This document shows positions 31,994-38,104 of a stretch of DNA of 38,104 bases, piece by piece. Positions within the stretch are counted from its first letter, which is position 1, and the number at the start of each line of letters is the position of its first letter. The DNA lies in IMG/VR virus record IMGVR_UViG_3300047496_000059, positions 1 to 38,104 of that record; one strand, written 5' to 3'. The notes beneath the pieces were generated by a model. That model did no database searches. It was given only the letters and a program-made list of their open reading frames with translations, and had not been told where the DNA came from. Made by a program: the position numbers and the translations under genes. Origin of the DNA: a virus.

Positions 31994-32187
31994 TAGTTCA
32001 CCGGAAACTTAAGCTCTGTTTGTTTGCCACATTCGCATTCAAAGGTAATAATTGCGTAATACTCTGTCTCATCATCAGGCTGGCTAAGATGCACATAGTC
32101 CCGTCCGCACTCACACATAAACTCGTGCTTGAGCTTCTTATTATAGTCTTTATCTGAAAGTTCGTAGTGCTTCAGTATTCTGCTCAT
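31993..32187 (-). CDS. Small zinc-ribbon protein
   Basis: This 64-aa protein has two CxC pairs (EFMCECGRDYVHL at about 23-35 and TFECECGKQTELKF at about 48-61), which can bind one zinc ion in a ribbon fold. It lies directly after the large terminase gene with a 4-nt overlap. Function unknown; a DNA-packaging accessory or regulator is suggested by position only. Confidence 0.65.
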   Translation of the reverse strand: MSRILKHYELSDKDYNKKLKHEFMCECGRDYVHLSQPDDETEYYAIITFECECGKQTELKFPVN

Positions 32188-33662
32188 TGCTTCCTCTTAT
32201 TAATATAGTAATTAATCACGTCGTCTTCTTCCATTCCAGATGTATTAAATATATCTAAACCCTGCTCTTTCTTTTCATCCATTTCAATCTGCTTATCTAT
32301 GTTTTGGGAATGGATATTAGCTTGGTACTCCAGCCATTCTTTGGTGCCTGGTTTGCCTTTAAATTTAGGAGGATCTGAGAGCATAGGACGACTCATAAGC
32401 CCATATCGGATCATGTCGTAAGCATCATCACCGGATAAAGGATCGCCATCAACGGCGTCTATCTTAAGCACATCTTCTACGTGCAAGGGATCGTGTTCCA
32501 TACGGGTGAGTGTGTCAAATGACACCGGGCAGGTTTTGAAGATCTTAAAACGCGGCTCTTGGTTATCGATACAAGCTAGGAAGCTTCTGACTTGGGATGC
32601 TCCTTGAACCCGATCAATCTTAGCCCGTGATAGTATAAGGTTATGCTTAAGAAACTCTTCTGCGATAGTTGGCGTAGACCCAGACTGTATCGTACCCTTT
32701 TTTGCCCAGGAATCCCAACCCGCACTAATATAAGATAGCTTCTCTGTGTCCGGGAACTTGTTGATTTCTTTTGCAAACTGATCAATTCGAAGCTTAGCTT
32801 GAACCAACTCCCGATATTGATAGACCGTTCCATCCTCATCTACTGCGAACCAACCAAAAGCAGCAGGATGGTTATAGCCATAGTCGTAAGCACCGAAAGT
32901 ATTCCAGTGAGACGGGATTGGGAACGGTTTAACGATGTGACGTTCTCTAGAGATTTCTGAAAAGAACTGTCCTGCGAAGATGTCCCACGAGCCAAATCTA
33001 AAAGCTTTTCGTAATGTTTCATTTGGCTCTGATTCCAACCGTGCGACATACTCAGGGTCATTATCAATAAGGGCAGCATTATCGTCAACAAGTGCTTGTA
33101 TGAAGGCATAATCATCAGGTCTTTCTCTTTCGTTGTATCTTTTCTCTACAAATAGCCTCTTCAACCATTTATGTCCAGGTCCGCCCGGATTACCAGTTAA
33201 AATAGTGCGAGCGGGGATTCCCGGAACTGAGGAACGGTTAGAACCCATCAGCTTACGAACCATGGCCTCCGTCCATTGACCGGCCTCATCAATGCCTAGA
33301 TCGTGAAACTCTCTACCTTGGTAGAGGTCGATGTCGGACTCGTTGGAACAATGACAAAACTGGAGTGTTGACCCGTTCGGAAGTTCGAGTAGCTTTTTCC
33401 CAGCGGACCAGAATTGACGGAGAATATGATGTTGTCCGAGAAGTGGTCTAATGTGGTTAGCATCCAACTCCGCATACGTCTTTCTAAATATAGCCCCATG
33501 GCTATTTGGATACTTAAAGCGCCTAGCAAGCAACAGATTACGCAAAGCATAAGATTTACCTCCACCTTTAGCCCCCCCAAAGAATGTAACGGGTTTAGCC
33601 TCTATAGCCTCATAGAACTGAATCTGCTTAGGCTGTAGGTTAACTTCCAGAGTTTGCAGCAT
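32184..33662 (-). CDS. terL: Large terminase subunit
   Basis: This 492-aa protein has a full ATPase and nuclease. Walker A is GGAKGGGKS (29-37), Walker B is DLGIDEAG (121-128, Asp125/Glu126), and the coupling motif is TGNPGG (156-161). The RNase H-like nuclease has acidic residues in GAYDYG (Asp260), AGWDSWA (Asp317) and GDDAYDMIRYGL (411-422). It pumps DNA into the prohead and cuts it, together with the small subunit and the portal. Length and motifs are normal for the family. The start overlaps the small-subunit candidate by 23 nt. Confidence 0.93.
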   Translation of the reverse strand: MLQTLEVNLQPKQIQFYEAIEAKPVTFFGGAKGGGKSYALRNLLLARRFKYPNSHGAIFRKTYAELDANHIRPLLGQHHILRQFWSAGKKLLELPNGSTLQFCHCSNESDIDLYQGREFHDLGIDEAGQWTEAMVRKLMGSNRSSVPGIPARTILTGNPGGPGHKWLKRLFVEKRYNERERPDDYAFIQALVDDNAALIDNDPEYVARLESEPNETLRKAFRFGSWDIFAGQFFSEISRERHIVKPFPIPSHWNTFGAYDYGYNHPAAFGWFAVDEDGTVYQYRELVQAKLRIDQFAKEINKFPDTEKLSYISAGWDSWAKKGTIQSGSTPTIAEEFLKHNLILSRAKIDRVQGASQVRSFLACIDNQEPRFKIFKTCPVSFDTLTRMEHDPLHVEDVLKIDAVDGDPLSGDDAYDMIRYGLMSRPMLSDPPKFKGKPGTKEWLEYQANIHSQNIDKQIEMDEKKEQGLDIFNTSGMEEDDVINYYINKRKQ

Positions 33663-33933
33663 TTAGCTTAGTCACAAGCATCATTTGCATAATGTTGCGG
33701 GTTTCCTCTGGTGTGAATTCATCACCCTTAACTTTAGGGTAAATGTATTGCATTAAATCGATATTTATCTTAACTTTCAAGCTGGGATGCGTAGCAGGGT
33801 CTTTAGCTATATGGATTTGAGCCTCTAAAGGATCGTAACCAAAGCGTCTGCAAACATCTTGAACACAGATGGTTTCCTTGTTTGGTATCCCTTTCTTTCT
33901 GCCACCTGTTTTAGCATTCCCTTTACCTGCCAT
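33640..33933 (-). CDS. Probable small terminase subunit or packaging DNA-binding protein
   Basis: This 97-aa protein has a basic N terminus (KGNAKTGGRKKGIPNKETIC), a motif very common in proteins preceding phage large terminases. A helical body follows (DVCRRFGYDPLEAQIHIAKD, LMQYIYPKVKG). It is shorter than classical TerS proteins and no clear helix-turn-helix is visible, so the assignment rests on position and the GGRKKGxPNK motif. A regulator-like protein at 34652 is the alternative TerS candidate. Confidence 0.55.
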   Translation of the reverse strand: MAGKGNAKTGGRKKGIPNKETICVQDVCRRFGYDPLEAQIHIAKDPATHPSLKVKINIDLMQYIYPKVKGDEFTPEETRNIMQMMLVTKLNAANSGS

Positions 33934-33941
33934 AAATTTAT

Positions 33942-34193
33942 CTACTTCAACTTGTTTAATTTATTGGGTTGGTCAGAGAATAGCTCAATCCCTTTAATAT
34001 TGGAGAAAGGGAGGAGAACGACCCGCTTGGTTTTCCTGGATGTTACCCTGAGTCCTGTTGCATAAATAAGCTCTAGCTCTGCATCTTTATGCGAAAGTGT
34101 CGTTTTGGAACCTATGAGGTCGAGACCTGCATAGAGGTGTACAGTTTTGACTAATTCCTTAGCCGGGCTCACGCTGAGTTTTTCGTCTGCCAT
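33942..34193 (-). CDS. Small hypothetical protein near terminase genes
   Basis: This 83-aa protein has mixed alpha/beta character (KELVKTVHLYAGLDLIGSKT, then RVVLLPFSNIKGIELF) and a basic C terminus. No signal peptide or known motif. It overlaps the end of the GNAT-like gene by 25 nt and is 8 bp from the small terminase candidate. No function can be suggested. Confidence 0.6.
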   Translation of the reverse strand: MADEKLSVSPAKELVKTVHLYAGLDLIGSKTTLSHKDAELELIYATGLRVTSRKTKRVVLLPFSNIKGIELFSDQPNKLNKLK

Positions 34194-34630
34194 TCGGGTG
34201 CTCCTTGTTTAAAAAGTAAGAAAGGGTTGTAGATAAAATTAGGTCTGCTTGCTACAAAACTGGTGATGAAATGAGTCGCGTGGGTATAATAGACTGGTTT
34301 GTCCGATGGTTGCTCTAAGGGATAAATTAAAGCCTTGGCTATGCCATACCCGGTAAACGCTTGTTTAGTGAAAACGAAATGAATTATGTCAGGGGGTTGC
34401 TGAACTGAGTAACCGAAGATTAAATCAGGGTCATCGGGCTTATAGGCTACTGATATTTTTGTTGTCTCAGAACTCAGAATCCCATCGATTACCCGACTAT
34501 AATTATCAAAAAATATCAGATTTCTACAGGACTTCCCTAGAAGAGACCCGTATCGATACGATTTAAGCCAAGTCGCATAAATAAAATTAATATCCAATTT
34601 GTTAGGTTCTCTGATTTTCCATAGATCCAT
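34169..34630 (-). CDS. GNAT-fold phage protein of the packaging region
   Basis: This 153-aa protein begins with the pattern DINFIYATWLKSYRYGSLLG. It continues with PDDPDLIFGYSVQQPPDIIH, FVFTKQAFTGYGIAKALIYP and HATHFITSFVASRPNFIYNP. The central GYGIAKALI resembles the acetyl-CoA loop (R/QxxGxG/A) of GNAT enzymes in relaxed form. I recognise this architecture from podovirus genes next to terminases. The substrate is unknown. It lies 21 bp downstream of the preceding gene, with promoter-like element D at the junction. Confidence 0.6.
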   Translation of the reverse strand: MDLWKIREPNKLDINFIYATWLKSYRYGSLLGKSCRNLIFFDNYSRVIDGILSSETTKISVAYKPDDPDLIFGYSVQQPPDIIHFVFTKQAFTGYGIAKALIYPLEQPSDKPVYYTHATHFITSFVASRPNFIYNPFLLFKQGAPEWQTKNSA

Positions 34631-34651
34631 AGCTAATTTCTCTTTATCTCT

Positions 34652-34673
34652 CTACTTATATGGAAATAGTCGC
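34652..34673 (-). promoter_or_regulatory. Late promoter-like element D
   Basis: Reading leftward: GCGACTATTTCCAT followed by ATAAGTAG. It shares GC(G/T)AC, TTTCCA and the GTAG end with elements A and B, and contains TATAAG as a -10-like box. It coincides with the last codons and stop of the upstream gene and lies 21 bp before the start at 34630. It is the weakest of the four matches. Confidence 0.45.
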
Positions 34674-34987
34674 CCCATCTTGTAGCTTTTGATCACTCTA
34701 TGGACCGTAGCCTTGTGCTTTTTCACCAAGAGGGCAATTCTAATTACTCTAATTCCGTCTGCGTAAAGCTTGAGGATATCATATTCAAGGGGTGAGATAT
34801 TCGGCTTAGAGTCTAGATAAGCAGATAGCTGCATGAAGAATCGACGAATACTCTCACGGTTTTGAAAGGCTATTGTGCGTCTATCTTGACGTTCAAGCCT
34901 GCCTTTGAGATCTTCTATGTCTTTAAACCCTTCATCCTTCAGTTTTTGGTACCACTGTAACCGGAGTTCCAGGAATTTCTCTTCCAT
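34652..34987 (-). CDS. Helix-turn-helix protein, sigma region 4/TerS-like
   Basis: This 111-aa charged protein has a helical N-terminal half (LELRLQWYQKLKDEGFKDIE, LKGRLERQDRRTIAFQNRES). Its C-terminal helix-turn-helix (SPLEYDILKLYADGIRVIRI, then LLVKKHKATVHRVIKSYK) follows the spacing of sigma-factor region 4 or LuxR-type domains. It could be a small terminase or a transcription regulator. Its 3' end contains promoter-like element D. It overlaps its upstream neighbour by 56 nt, so the start may lie slightly downstream. Confidence 0.6.
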   Translation of the reverse strand: MEEKFLELRLQWYQKLKDEGFKDIEDLKGRLERQDRRTIAFQNRESIRRFFMQLSAYLDSKPNISPLEYDILKLYADGIRVIRIALLVKKHKATVHRVIKSYKMGRLFPYK

Positions 34988-35255
34988 TGGCCTCCTTTTT
35001 GGCTGCCTCTTCTTTGTCCTTTTTGGCTTTGTTTAGGAGTACAGGGACTGGTTCGGGATCTAACCCAAGATTTACCCTAGCAAAGTCATAGATGGTTTTA
35101 GGGATATAGGCCCAATGGAGAGCTTGCCGGTAGAGGTGGAGAACTGCGGCTGTGGCTTTGGTCTGTGTATCCAGATGAGCATCATACTCTTGGGAAGCCT
35201 GAAGCCTCATCGTAAGTTCCTGGTACCTATTCTCGCAGAACTTCACAATGTTCAT
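34932..35255 (-). CDS. Hypothetical late-operon protein
   Basis: This 107-aa protein has a helical N-terminal part (MNIVKFCENRYQELTMRLQA, ATAAVLHLYRQALHWAYIPK) and a Lys/Glu/Pro-rich tail (NKAKKDKEEAAKKEANGREI) that looks disordered. No family recognised. It is the second gene of the leftward operon and is coupled to the first by a 4-nt overlap. Confidence 0.6.
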   Translation of the reverse strand: MNIVKFCENRYQELTMRLQASQEYDAHLDTQTKATAAVLHLYRQALHWAYIPKTIYDFARVNLGLDPEPVPVLLNKAKKDKEEAAKKEANGREIPGTPVTVVPKTEG

Positions 35256-35446
35256 GCAGTATGCTTTTCCGTCTCTTTGTGCTGCTCAACTTCCCATCTT
35301 TCAGCAATGAGAGCAGCCATTTTTGTTTTAACCGTTTCCATCTCAGATTCCAGTCTGACTTTAGTAAAGACTTTGTCTCCTAGAATGGCGGCGTTTGATG
35401 TATATTCCTGAGCGATTTCATCTTTTGTTCTTAGCTTTGATTCCAT
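35252..35446 (-). CDS. Small coiled-coil protein, first gene of the late/packaging operon
   Basis: This 64-aa Lys/Glu-rich protein is mostly helical (MESKLRTKDEIAQEYTSNAA, then LESEMETVKTKMAALIAERW). It resembles tiny phage proteins that open the packaging operon. No function is known. It lies directly downstream of the divergent promoter region at 35447-35502, and its ribosome-binding site is weak (AATAAGA). Confidence 0.6.
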   Translation of the reverse strand: MESKLRTKDEIAQEYTSNAAILGDKVFTKVRLESEMETVKTKMAALIAERWEVEQHKETEKHTA

Positions 35447-35482
35447 TCTTATTCATGTAATAATATTACTTAACTCTGTCAA
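35437..35482. promoter_or_regulatory. Divergent promoter/operator region
   Basis: Rightward: TTGATT (35437-35442), 18 bp, TAATAT (35461-35466), leading to the holin-like gene with its AAGGAG site. Leftward: a perfect TTGACA (35482-35477), 17 bp, then a poor TACATG (35459-35454). A palindrome GTAATA-A-TATTAC (35457-35469) covers both -10 regions and looks like an operator that could switch both directions at once. The intergenic space is only 56 bp. Confidence 0.5.
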
Positions 35483-35502
35483 CATAAAAAGGAGACAAGC
35501 TT

Positions 35503-35685
35503 ATGAGTTGGTTATCTGCTAATTGGGGTGCTCTTCTGTCAATTCTATCCATGATCCTTGCGATTATTGTGGCCATTGCTCAATTATTCCATGCTAATTC
35601 GGTGGCTCAGATTGCTGCTCAGATTGAGGCTATTATTAATCAGATGAACCCACCTAACCCACCTAGCCCTCCTCCCGCTGTATGA
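35503..35685 (+). CDS. Small holin-like membrane protein
   Basis: This 60-aa protein has one strongly hydrophobic segment (NWGALLSILSMILAIIVAIA, about residues 7-26), a short amphipathic helix (VAQIAAQIEAIINQM) and a Pro-rich tail (NPPNPPSPPPAV). Ribosome-binding site AAGGAG, eight bases upstream. It is first in the rightward cassette and overlaps the next gene by 4 nt. Size and topology allow a small class III-like holin or a pinholin, but many unrelated small phage membrane proteins look the same. Confidence 0.55.
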   Translation: MSWLSANWGALLSILSMILAIIVAIAQLFHANSVAQIAAQIEAIINQMNPPNPPSPPPAV

Positions 35686-35921
35686 CTGTCATTGAGGGAG
35701 TAGTTGCATTTTTTAAGGCGTTGCCGGAGTTGTTGTCGCTCCTTTCCCGTTTAGGGGCACTTTTAGACTCGATTATTAAGTATGCACATCAGAACGATAT
35801 TAACGGCTGGCTCGATAAAGTTGAAAAGAATGTGGATGGACTAAAAAATGCTAAAACCAGAGAAGAAAAGCTTACTGCGGCTCAAAATATTGTTGATATC
35901 GTTCGCGGGATTGGTCCTTAA
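35682..35921 (+). CDS. Small amphipathic protein of the rightward cassette
   Basis: This 79-aa protein has a Leu/Phe-rich N-terminal half (VVAFFKALPELLSLLSRLGA) that reads as an amphipathic or weakly membrane-associated helix, then a charged helical half (WLDKVEKNVDGLKNAKTREE). It starts within the stop of the holin-like gene (ATGA) and overlaps the lipoprotein gene by 74 nt. The pairing with a nested lipoprotein gene recalls spanin pairs, but there is no clear transmembrane anchor. Function unknown. Confidence 0.55.
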   Translation: MTVIEGVVAFFKALPELLSLLSRLGALLDSIIKYAHQNDINGWLDKVEKNVDGLKNAKTREEKLTAAQNIVDIVRGIGP

Positions 35922-36249
35922 CTGCGCACCATCCGGTCCTAGTATAACTGGGTGCGTTGTAGATGCAGTTAATGCTGGCTATCGATGTGTGACTGAGCCC
36001 GATATCAAATCATTCAAGACTTGGGACCAGGGCAAAGGACTTAAATGCTGTTCTCCTGATGACTTAGAACTCTTTCTTAAGCAGTGCAAACTCGGAAATG
36101 TGTATGTCCCGGTATTGTGTGAATTCAATCCTTCCAGTCAAAAATTTGACTGTTCAAAAGACTATTCTGTTGAGATTACTGAAGCAGACAACTACTTTTG
36201 CATAAATGAACTTGATCTCAGAAGAACGACCGAGCGGTGCAAGCATTAA
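35848..36249 (+). CDS. Cys-rich predicted lipoprotein, 133 aa
   Basis: The N terminus (KKSLLRLKILLISFAGLVLN, then CAPSGP) is a signal segment ending at Cys28, with an atypical Asn at -1. The mature part has about ten Cys residues (TGCVVDAVNAGYRCVTEP, GLKCCSPDDL, KQCKLG, VLCEFN, KFDCSKD, YFCINE), suggesting disulphides in the periplasm. It starts inside the preceding gene and ends inside the RusA gene. Its Cys-rich makeup resembles the lipoprotein at 27834, although no alignment is evident. Outer-spanin or superinfection-exclusion roles are possible. Confidence 0.6.
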   Translation: MLKPEKKSLLRLKILLISFAGLVLNCAPSGPSITGCVVDAVNAGYRCVTEPDIKSFKTWDQGKGLKCCSPDDLELFLKQCKLGNVYVPVLCEFNPSSQKFDCSKDYSVEITEADNYFCINELDLRRTTERCKH

Positions 36250-36694
36250 TACGCACTATGAGCAGATAGCGTATTTCCCGAACCTGCCATTACCCCCAAG
36301 CTCTAACAATCAGTACTTTTTAGTGAGAAGAGGTCCTAAAACGTTTCATGTGCCCAGTGATGAACTGAAGGCATTTAAGGCCCTTATGGACCAGTATGCA
36401 GCTAAGGAGGGAATGCCCTTTACCTTCAATTCTAACCTGGTAAAGGCTTGGGTATCTGAACCGGCTGGTTTAAGTATTAAAGCCGTGTTCTTTTTTCATA
36501 AAGAAAGAGTCATGACTAAGCAGAATCTACCTAAGAGATTAGACTGCTCTAACCGGATTAAGGCACTCCATGACAACCTGTGTCGTATTATAGGGATTGA
36601 TGACAAGTGGTTTTTTAAGGTGGAAGCTGAGAAGGCAATTTGCCCCCCCAGCGTCCAAGAGACTACATGTGTAGAGATTTCGAGGTATTCTTGA
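36206..36694 (+). CDS. RusA-like Holliday junction resolvase
   Basis: This 162-aa protein has the RusA pattern: an N-terminal NLPLPPSSNNQYF (about 26-38), then RLDCSNRIKALHDNL (111-125), then IIGIDDKWFFKVEAEK (128-143). In E. coli RusA the catalytic region reads DxDNxxK followed by DD. Here the first Asp (113), Asn, Lys119 and the later DD (132-133) are kept, but the second Asp is Ser115, as in some family members. Expected role: cutting branched recombination or replication intermediates before packaging, with the ERF annealing protein. It overlaps the lipoprotein gene by 44 nt, so the start is uncertain. Confidence 0.75.
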   Translation: MNLISEERPSGASINTHYEQIAYFPNLPLPPSSNNQYFLVRRGPKTFHVPSDELKAFKALMDQYAAKEGMPFTFNSNLVKAWVSEPAGLSIKAVFFFHKERVMTKQNLPKRLDCSNRIKALHDNLCRIIGIDDKWFFKVEAEKAICPPSVQETTCVEISRYS

Positions 36695-36896
36695 ATTTCT
36701 TACGGGATTCTAACAACGCGTCCGATAATTCAACCTCGATTGATTTTAAAAGCACAATTTGATCACTTAATTTACCAGAACAGTTAAGATTGGTAAATCC
36801 TTCACTATCCGTAAATCCGATGACATAGGATTTTACATCTCCCTGATCAATGGCCTTTTTGAATAGTTTATCTAACTCCTCTTCAAGGATAATCAT
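36663..36896 (-). CDS. Small hypothetical early protein, 77 aa
   Basis: This acidic alpha/beta protein (ILEEELDKLFKKAIDQGDVK, SYVIGFTDSEGFTNLNCSGK) overlaps the ERF stop by 4 nt, so it belongs to the end of the early operon. Its 3' end overlaps the converging RusA gene by 32 bp, leaving no room for a terminator between the two operons. No family recognised. Confidence 0.55.
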   Translation of the reverse strand: MIILEEELDKLFKKAIDQGDVKSYVIGFTDSEGFTNLNCSGKLSDQIVLLKSIEVELSDALLESRKKFKNTSKSLHM

Positions 36897-37495
36897 TTCT
36901 GGCTCCTTCTAGCATTAATCTCGGTATTCAACCACGCTAACAACGTACCTTTTTGCTCAAGTCCTAACCGATTGTAAGGAGCGTTAAACAAATCTTTGCA
37001 AATTTTAAATGCATCATCATCGCTTAAACCTAGTTTCACACCTGCATGAATGATTCTCTCATCAATCGATTGATCCTCTGGGGGTTTTATCTTTCCACTG
37101 GATGCATTTCCATCATCGTCTTTTTCATCCTCAGAGGATGGAATGAACAAGAAGCTTTGAATCCCATACCGTCTAGCATAGCTACAAGCGCTACCAATGG
37201 CCTGCATATCCTGCTTGGCTAGGATTAACTTAATCTTGGCTGATAATTTCTCCCCTGAGGCATGGAGGAGGATCGTTTCCACATAATAGCCAGTTTCATC
37301 ATAGGTCAGTGGTTGAAGCACCACGATACCAGCCTGGTTAAGGGCTTCCTTACATGCCTCAATGACGGCGGGTAAAGCTGCGTATTTGCTACCCTTAAAA
37401 AACGTATTAGTCTCCGATTTTATCGCCACCCCAATATGCTTTTGAGCTGACACTAACGCTAACGCTATCTTGTTGTATTGCTGTATTTCTTCCAT
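36893..37495 (-). CDS. erf: ERF-family single-strand annealing protein
   Basis: This 200-aa protein has the ERF core: YNKIALALVSAQKHIGVAIK, FKGSKYAALPAVIEACKEAL, GIVVLQPLTYDETGYYVETI and the signature MQAIGSACSYARRYGIQSFL (about 104-123). An acidic stretch (SSEDEKDDDGN) and a helical tail (SDDDAFKICKDLF, GTLLAWLNTEINAR) follow. ERF proteins anneal complementary strands for phage recombination and circularisation. The ribosome-binding site AAGGA is 5 nt before the ATG. The gene overlaps its upstream neighbour by 89 nt. A RusA-like resolvase is encoded next to it on the opposite strand, and the two may work together. Confidence 0.9.
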   Translation of the reverse strand: MEEIQQYNKIALALVSAQKHIGVAIKSETNTFFKGSKYAALPAVIEACKEALNQAGIVVLQPLTYDETGYYVETILLHASGEKLSAKIKLILAKQDMQAIGSACSYARRYGIQSFLFIPSSEDEKDDDGNASSGKIKPPEDQSIDERIIHAGVKLGLSDDDAFKICKDLFNAPYNRLGLEQKGTLLAWLNTEINARRSQK

Positions 37496-37772
37496 ATCGT
37501 TCCTTTTCCATTCGTATCTCGGCTAAGATATTTTTTATATTTCTATATTTGTTTATCGCTGCTAAAGCCGCATCCATCGCAAGCCTTAACTTTTCATTGC
37601 TTTCTAATCTCTTATAAAACACCTCCTCAAACTTCTCTAATTTAGGGTAGAGAAAAGCCCCCGTAGGATACTTTTTATTTATCTCATGAATTTCATTCAT
37701 GAATTCAAATTGCTGCTGTTCAGTTAAATAAATAATTCTGTCAATTATCTCATCCATAACCTGATCCTGCAT
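37407..37772 (-). CDS. Hypothetical early protein, 121 aa
   Basis: This mainly helical, charged protein (IIDRIIYLTEQQQFEFMNEI, LEKFEEVFYKRLESNEKLRL, YRNIKNILAEIRMEKERYGR) is supported by its place in the early operon. It shares 23 nt with the Gly-rich gene upstream, and an internal ATG at 37757 is an alternative start. The last 30 residues lie over the start of ERF in another frame and look low-complexity (DSVSVSVSSK). No family recognised. Confidence 0.5.
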   Translation of the reverse strand: MQDQVMDEIIDRIIYLTEQQQFEFMNEIHEINKKYPTGAFLYPKLEKFEEVFYKRLESNEKLRLAMDAALAAINKYRNIKNILAEIRMEKERYGRNTAIQQDSVSVSVSSKAYWGGDKIGD

Positions 37773-38046
37773 CGGAACCTGATCCTGTACCAGAACCTAT
37801 ACCAGAACCAGAACCTGATCCTATACCAGAATCATAAACGTAACAGTAACCGAAACCGTCTCCGGAACCGGAACCGTAACCGTAACCGTAACCGCAACCG
37901 GAACCGTCACCGGAACCGTCACCGGAACCGTAACCGCCACCGTCACCGTAACCGCCACCGGAACCAGAACCGTAACCGTAACCGCCACCGGAACCAGAAC
38001 CGTCTCCGGAACCGGAACCGGAACCGTAAGCGATTACTGCGTCCAT
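37750..38046 (-). CDS. Gly-rich hexanucleotide-repeat protein, 98 aa
   Basis: Almost every second residue is Gly, alternating with Ser, Tyr or Asp (start MDAVIAYG, end GSGSDAGSGYG). It is encoded by 6-bp units reading GGT plus a variable codon. No domain, signal peptide or known function; such Gly/Tyr/Ser tracts are disordered and can be adhesive or phase-separating. The number of units differs between the two contig ends (one unit), so length variation occurs without loss of frame. It starts within the end of the DUF6948-like gene (copy at 137-448), so it is expressed as part of the early operon. Confidence 0.6.
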   Translation of the reverse strand: MDAVIAYGSGSGSGDGSGSGGGYGYGSGSGGGYGDGGGYGSGDGSGDGSGCGYGYGYGSGSGDGFGYCYVYDSGIGSGSGSGIGSGTGSGSDAGSGYG

Positions 38047-38104
38047 ACCGGAACACTTTCTATGTTCTTTTTGGCAATATTAGTAATGGGAATCATTTCT
38101 ATAA
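37904..38104. repeat. Right copy of terminal sequence overlap
   Basis: This is the counterpart of 1-207, with three instead of four GGAACC units near 38005-38024. It includes the N-terminal half of the Gly-rich gene and the last codons of the DUF6948-like gene. Removing one copy gives a circle of about 37.9 kb. Confidence 0.9.

Noticed and set aside
37499-37520. Fifth copy of the late element in + orientation (CCTTTTCCATTCGTATC)
   Set aside because: Only the 9-bp core matches. It lies antisense in an early gene and includes the ERF ribosome-binding site, so it is likely chance.

Overview
The window is a nearly complete, tightly packed genome of a tailed phage. The two ends carry the same roughly 200 bp (1-207 and 37904-38104), so this is one circular or circularly permuted molecule of about 37.9 kb opened inside a low-complexity gene. 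Virion genes run in podovirus order: small and large terminase, portal, scaffold, major capsid protein, connector proteins, large tail tube/hub protein, three ejection-type proteins and fibres. No tail tape measure, sheath or tail tube typical of long-tailed phages was seen. Lipobox-type and signal-peptide proteins point to a Gram-negative host, but the genus cannot be read from the sequence.

Layout: (1) A leftward early/replication block starts at a control region at 2397-2566 and continues across the contig ends: initiator with an internal iteron array, helicase-loader-like protein, zinc-finger protein, ribbon-helix-helix protein, DUF6948-like protein, Gly-rich repeat protein, a 121-aa protein, an ERF single-strand annealing protein and a 77-aa protein. 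(2) A short rightward cassette (35503-36694) encodes a holin-like membrane peptide, a small amphipathic protein, a Cys-rich lipoprotein and a RusA-type resolvase. (3) A leftward morphogenesis block fills 35446 down to 2567, with genes mostly coupled by overlapping stop/start codons. The only rightward gene inside it is a secreted alginate lyase at 26383-27762.

Three features go beyond routine phage annotation. A conserved 22-23 bp element occurs four times, always in leftward orientation and always 19-103 bp upstream of a gene start (11271, 24776, 26221, 34630). One copy directly follows the terminator behind the capsid gene, so these look like phage-specific late promoters. A perfect 16-bp ParB-binding (parS) palindrome, TGTTCCACGTGGAACA, lies inside the largest ejection-protein gene although no parA or parB is present. 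The phage also encodes an unusual set of exported products: an alginate lyase, two Cys-rich lipoproteins and a fibre-like protein with its own signal peptide. The main fibre has a carbohydrate-binding-like region and C1q-like ends, which suggests a polysaccharide-covered or biofilm-forming host.

No integrase, repressor, DNA polymerase, RNA polymerase, tRNA or classical endolysin was recognised. Gene-free stretches are all short (<=170 bp) and are described below.
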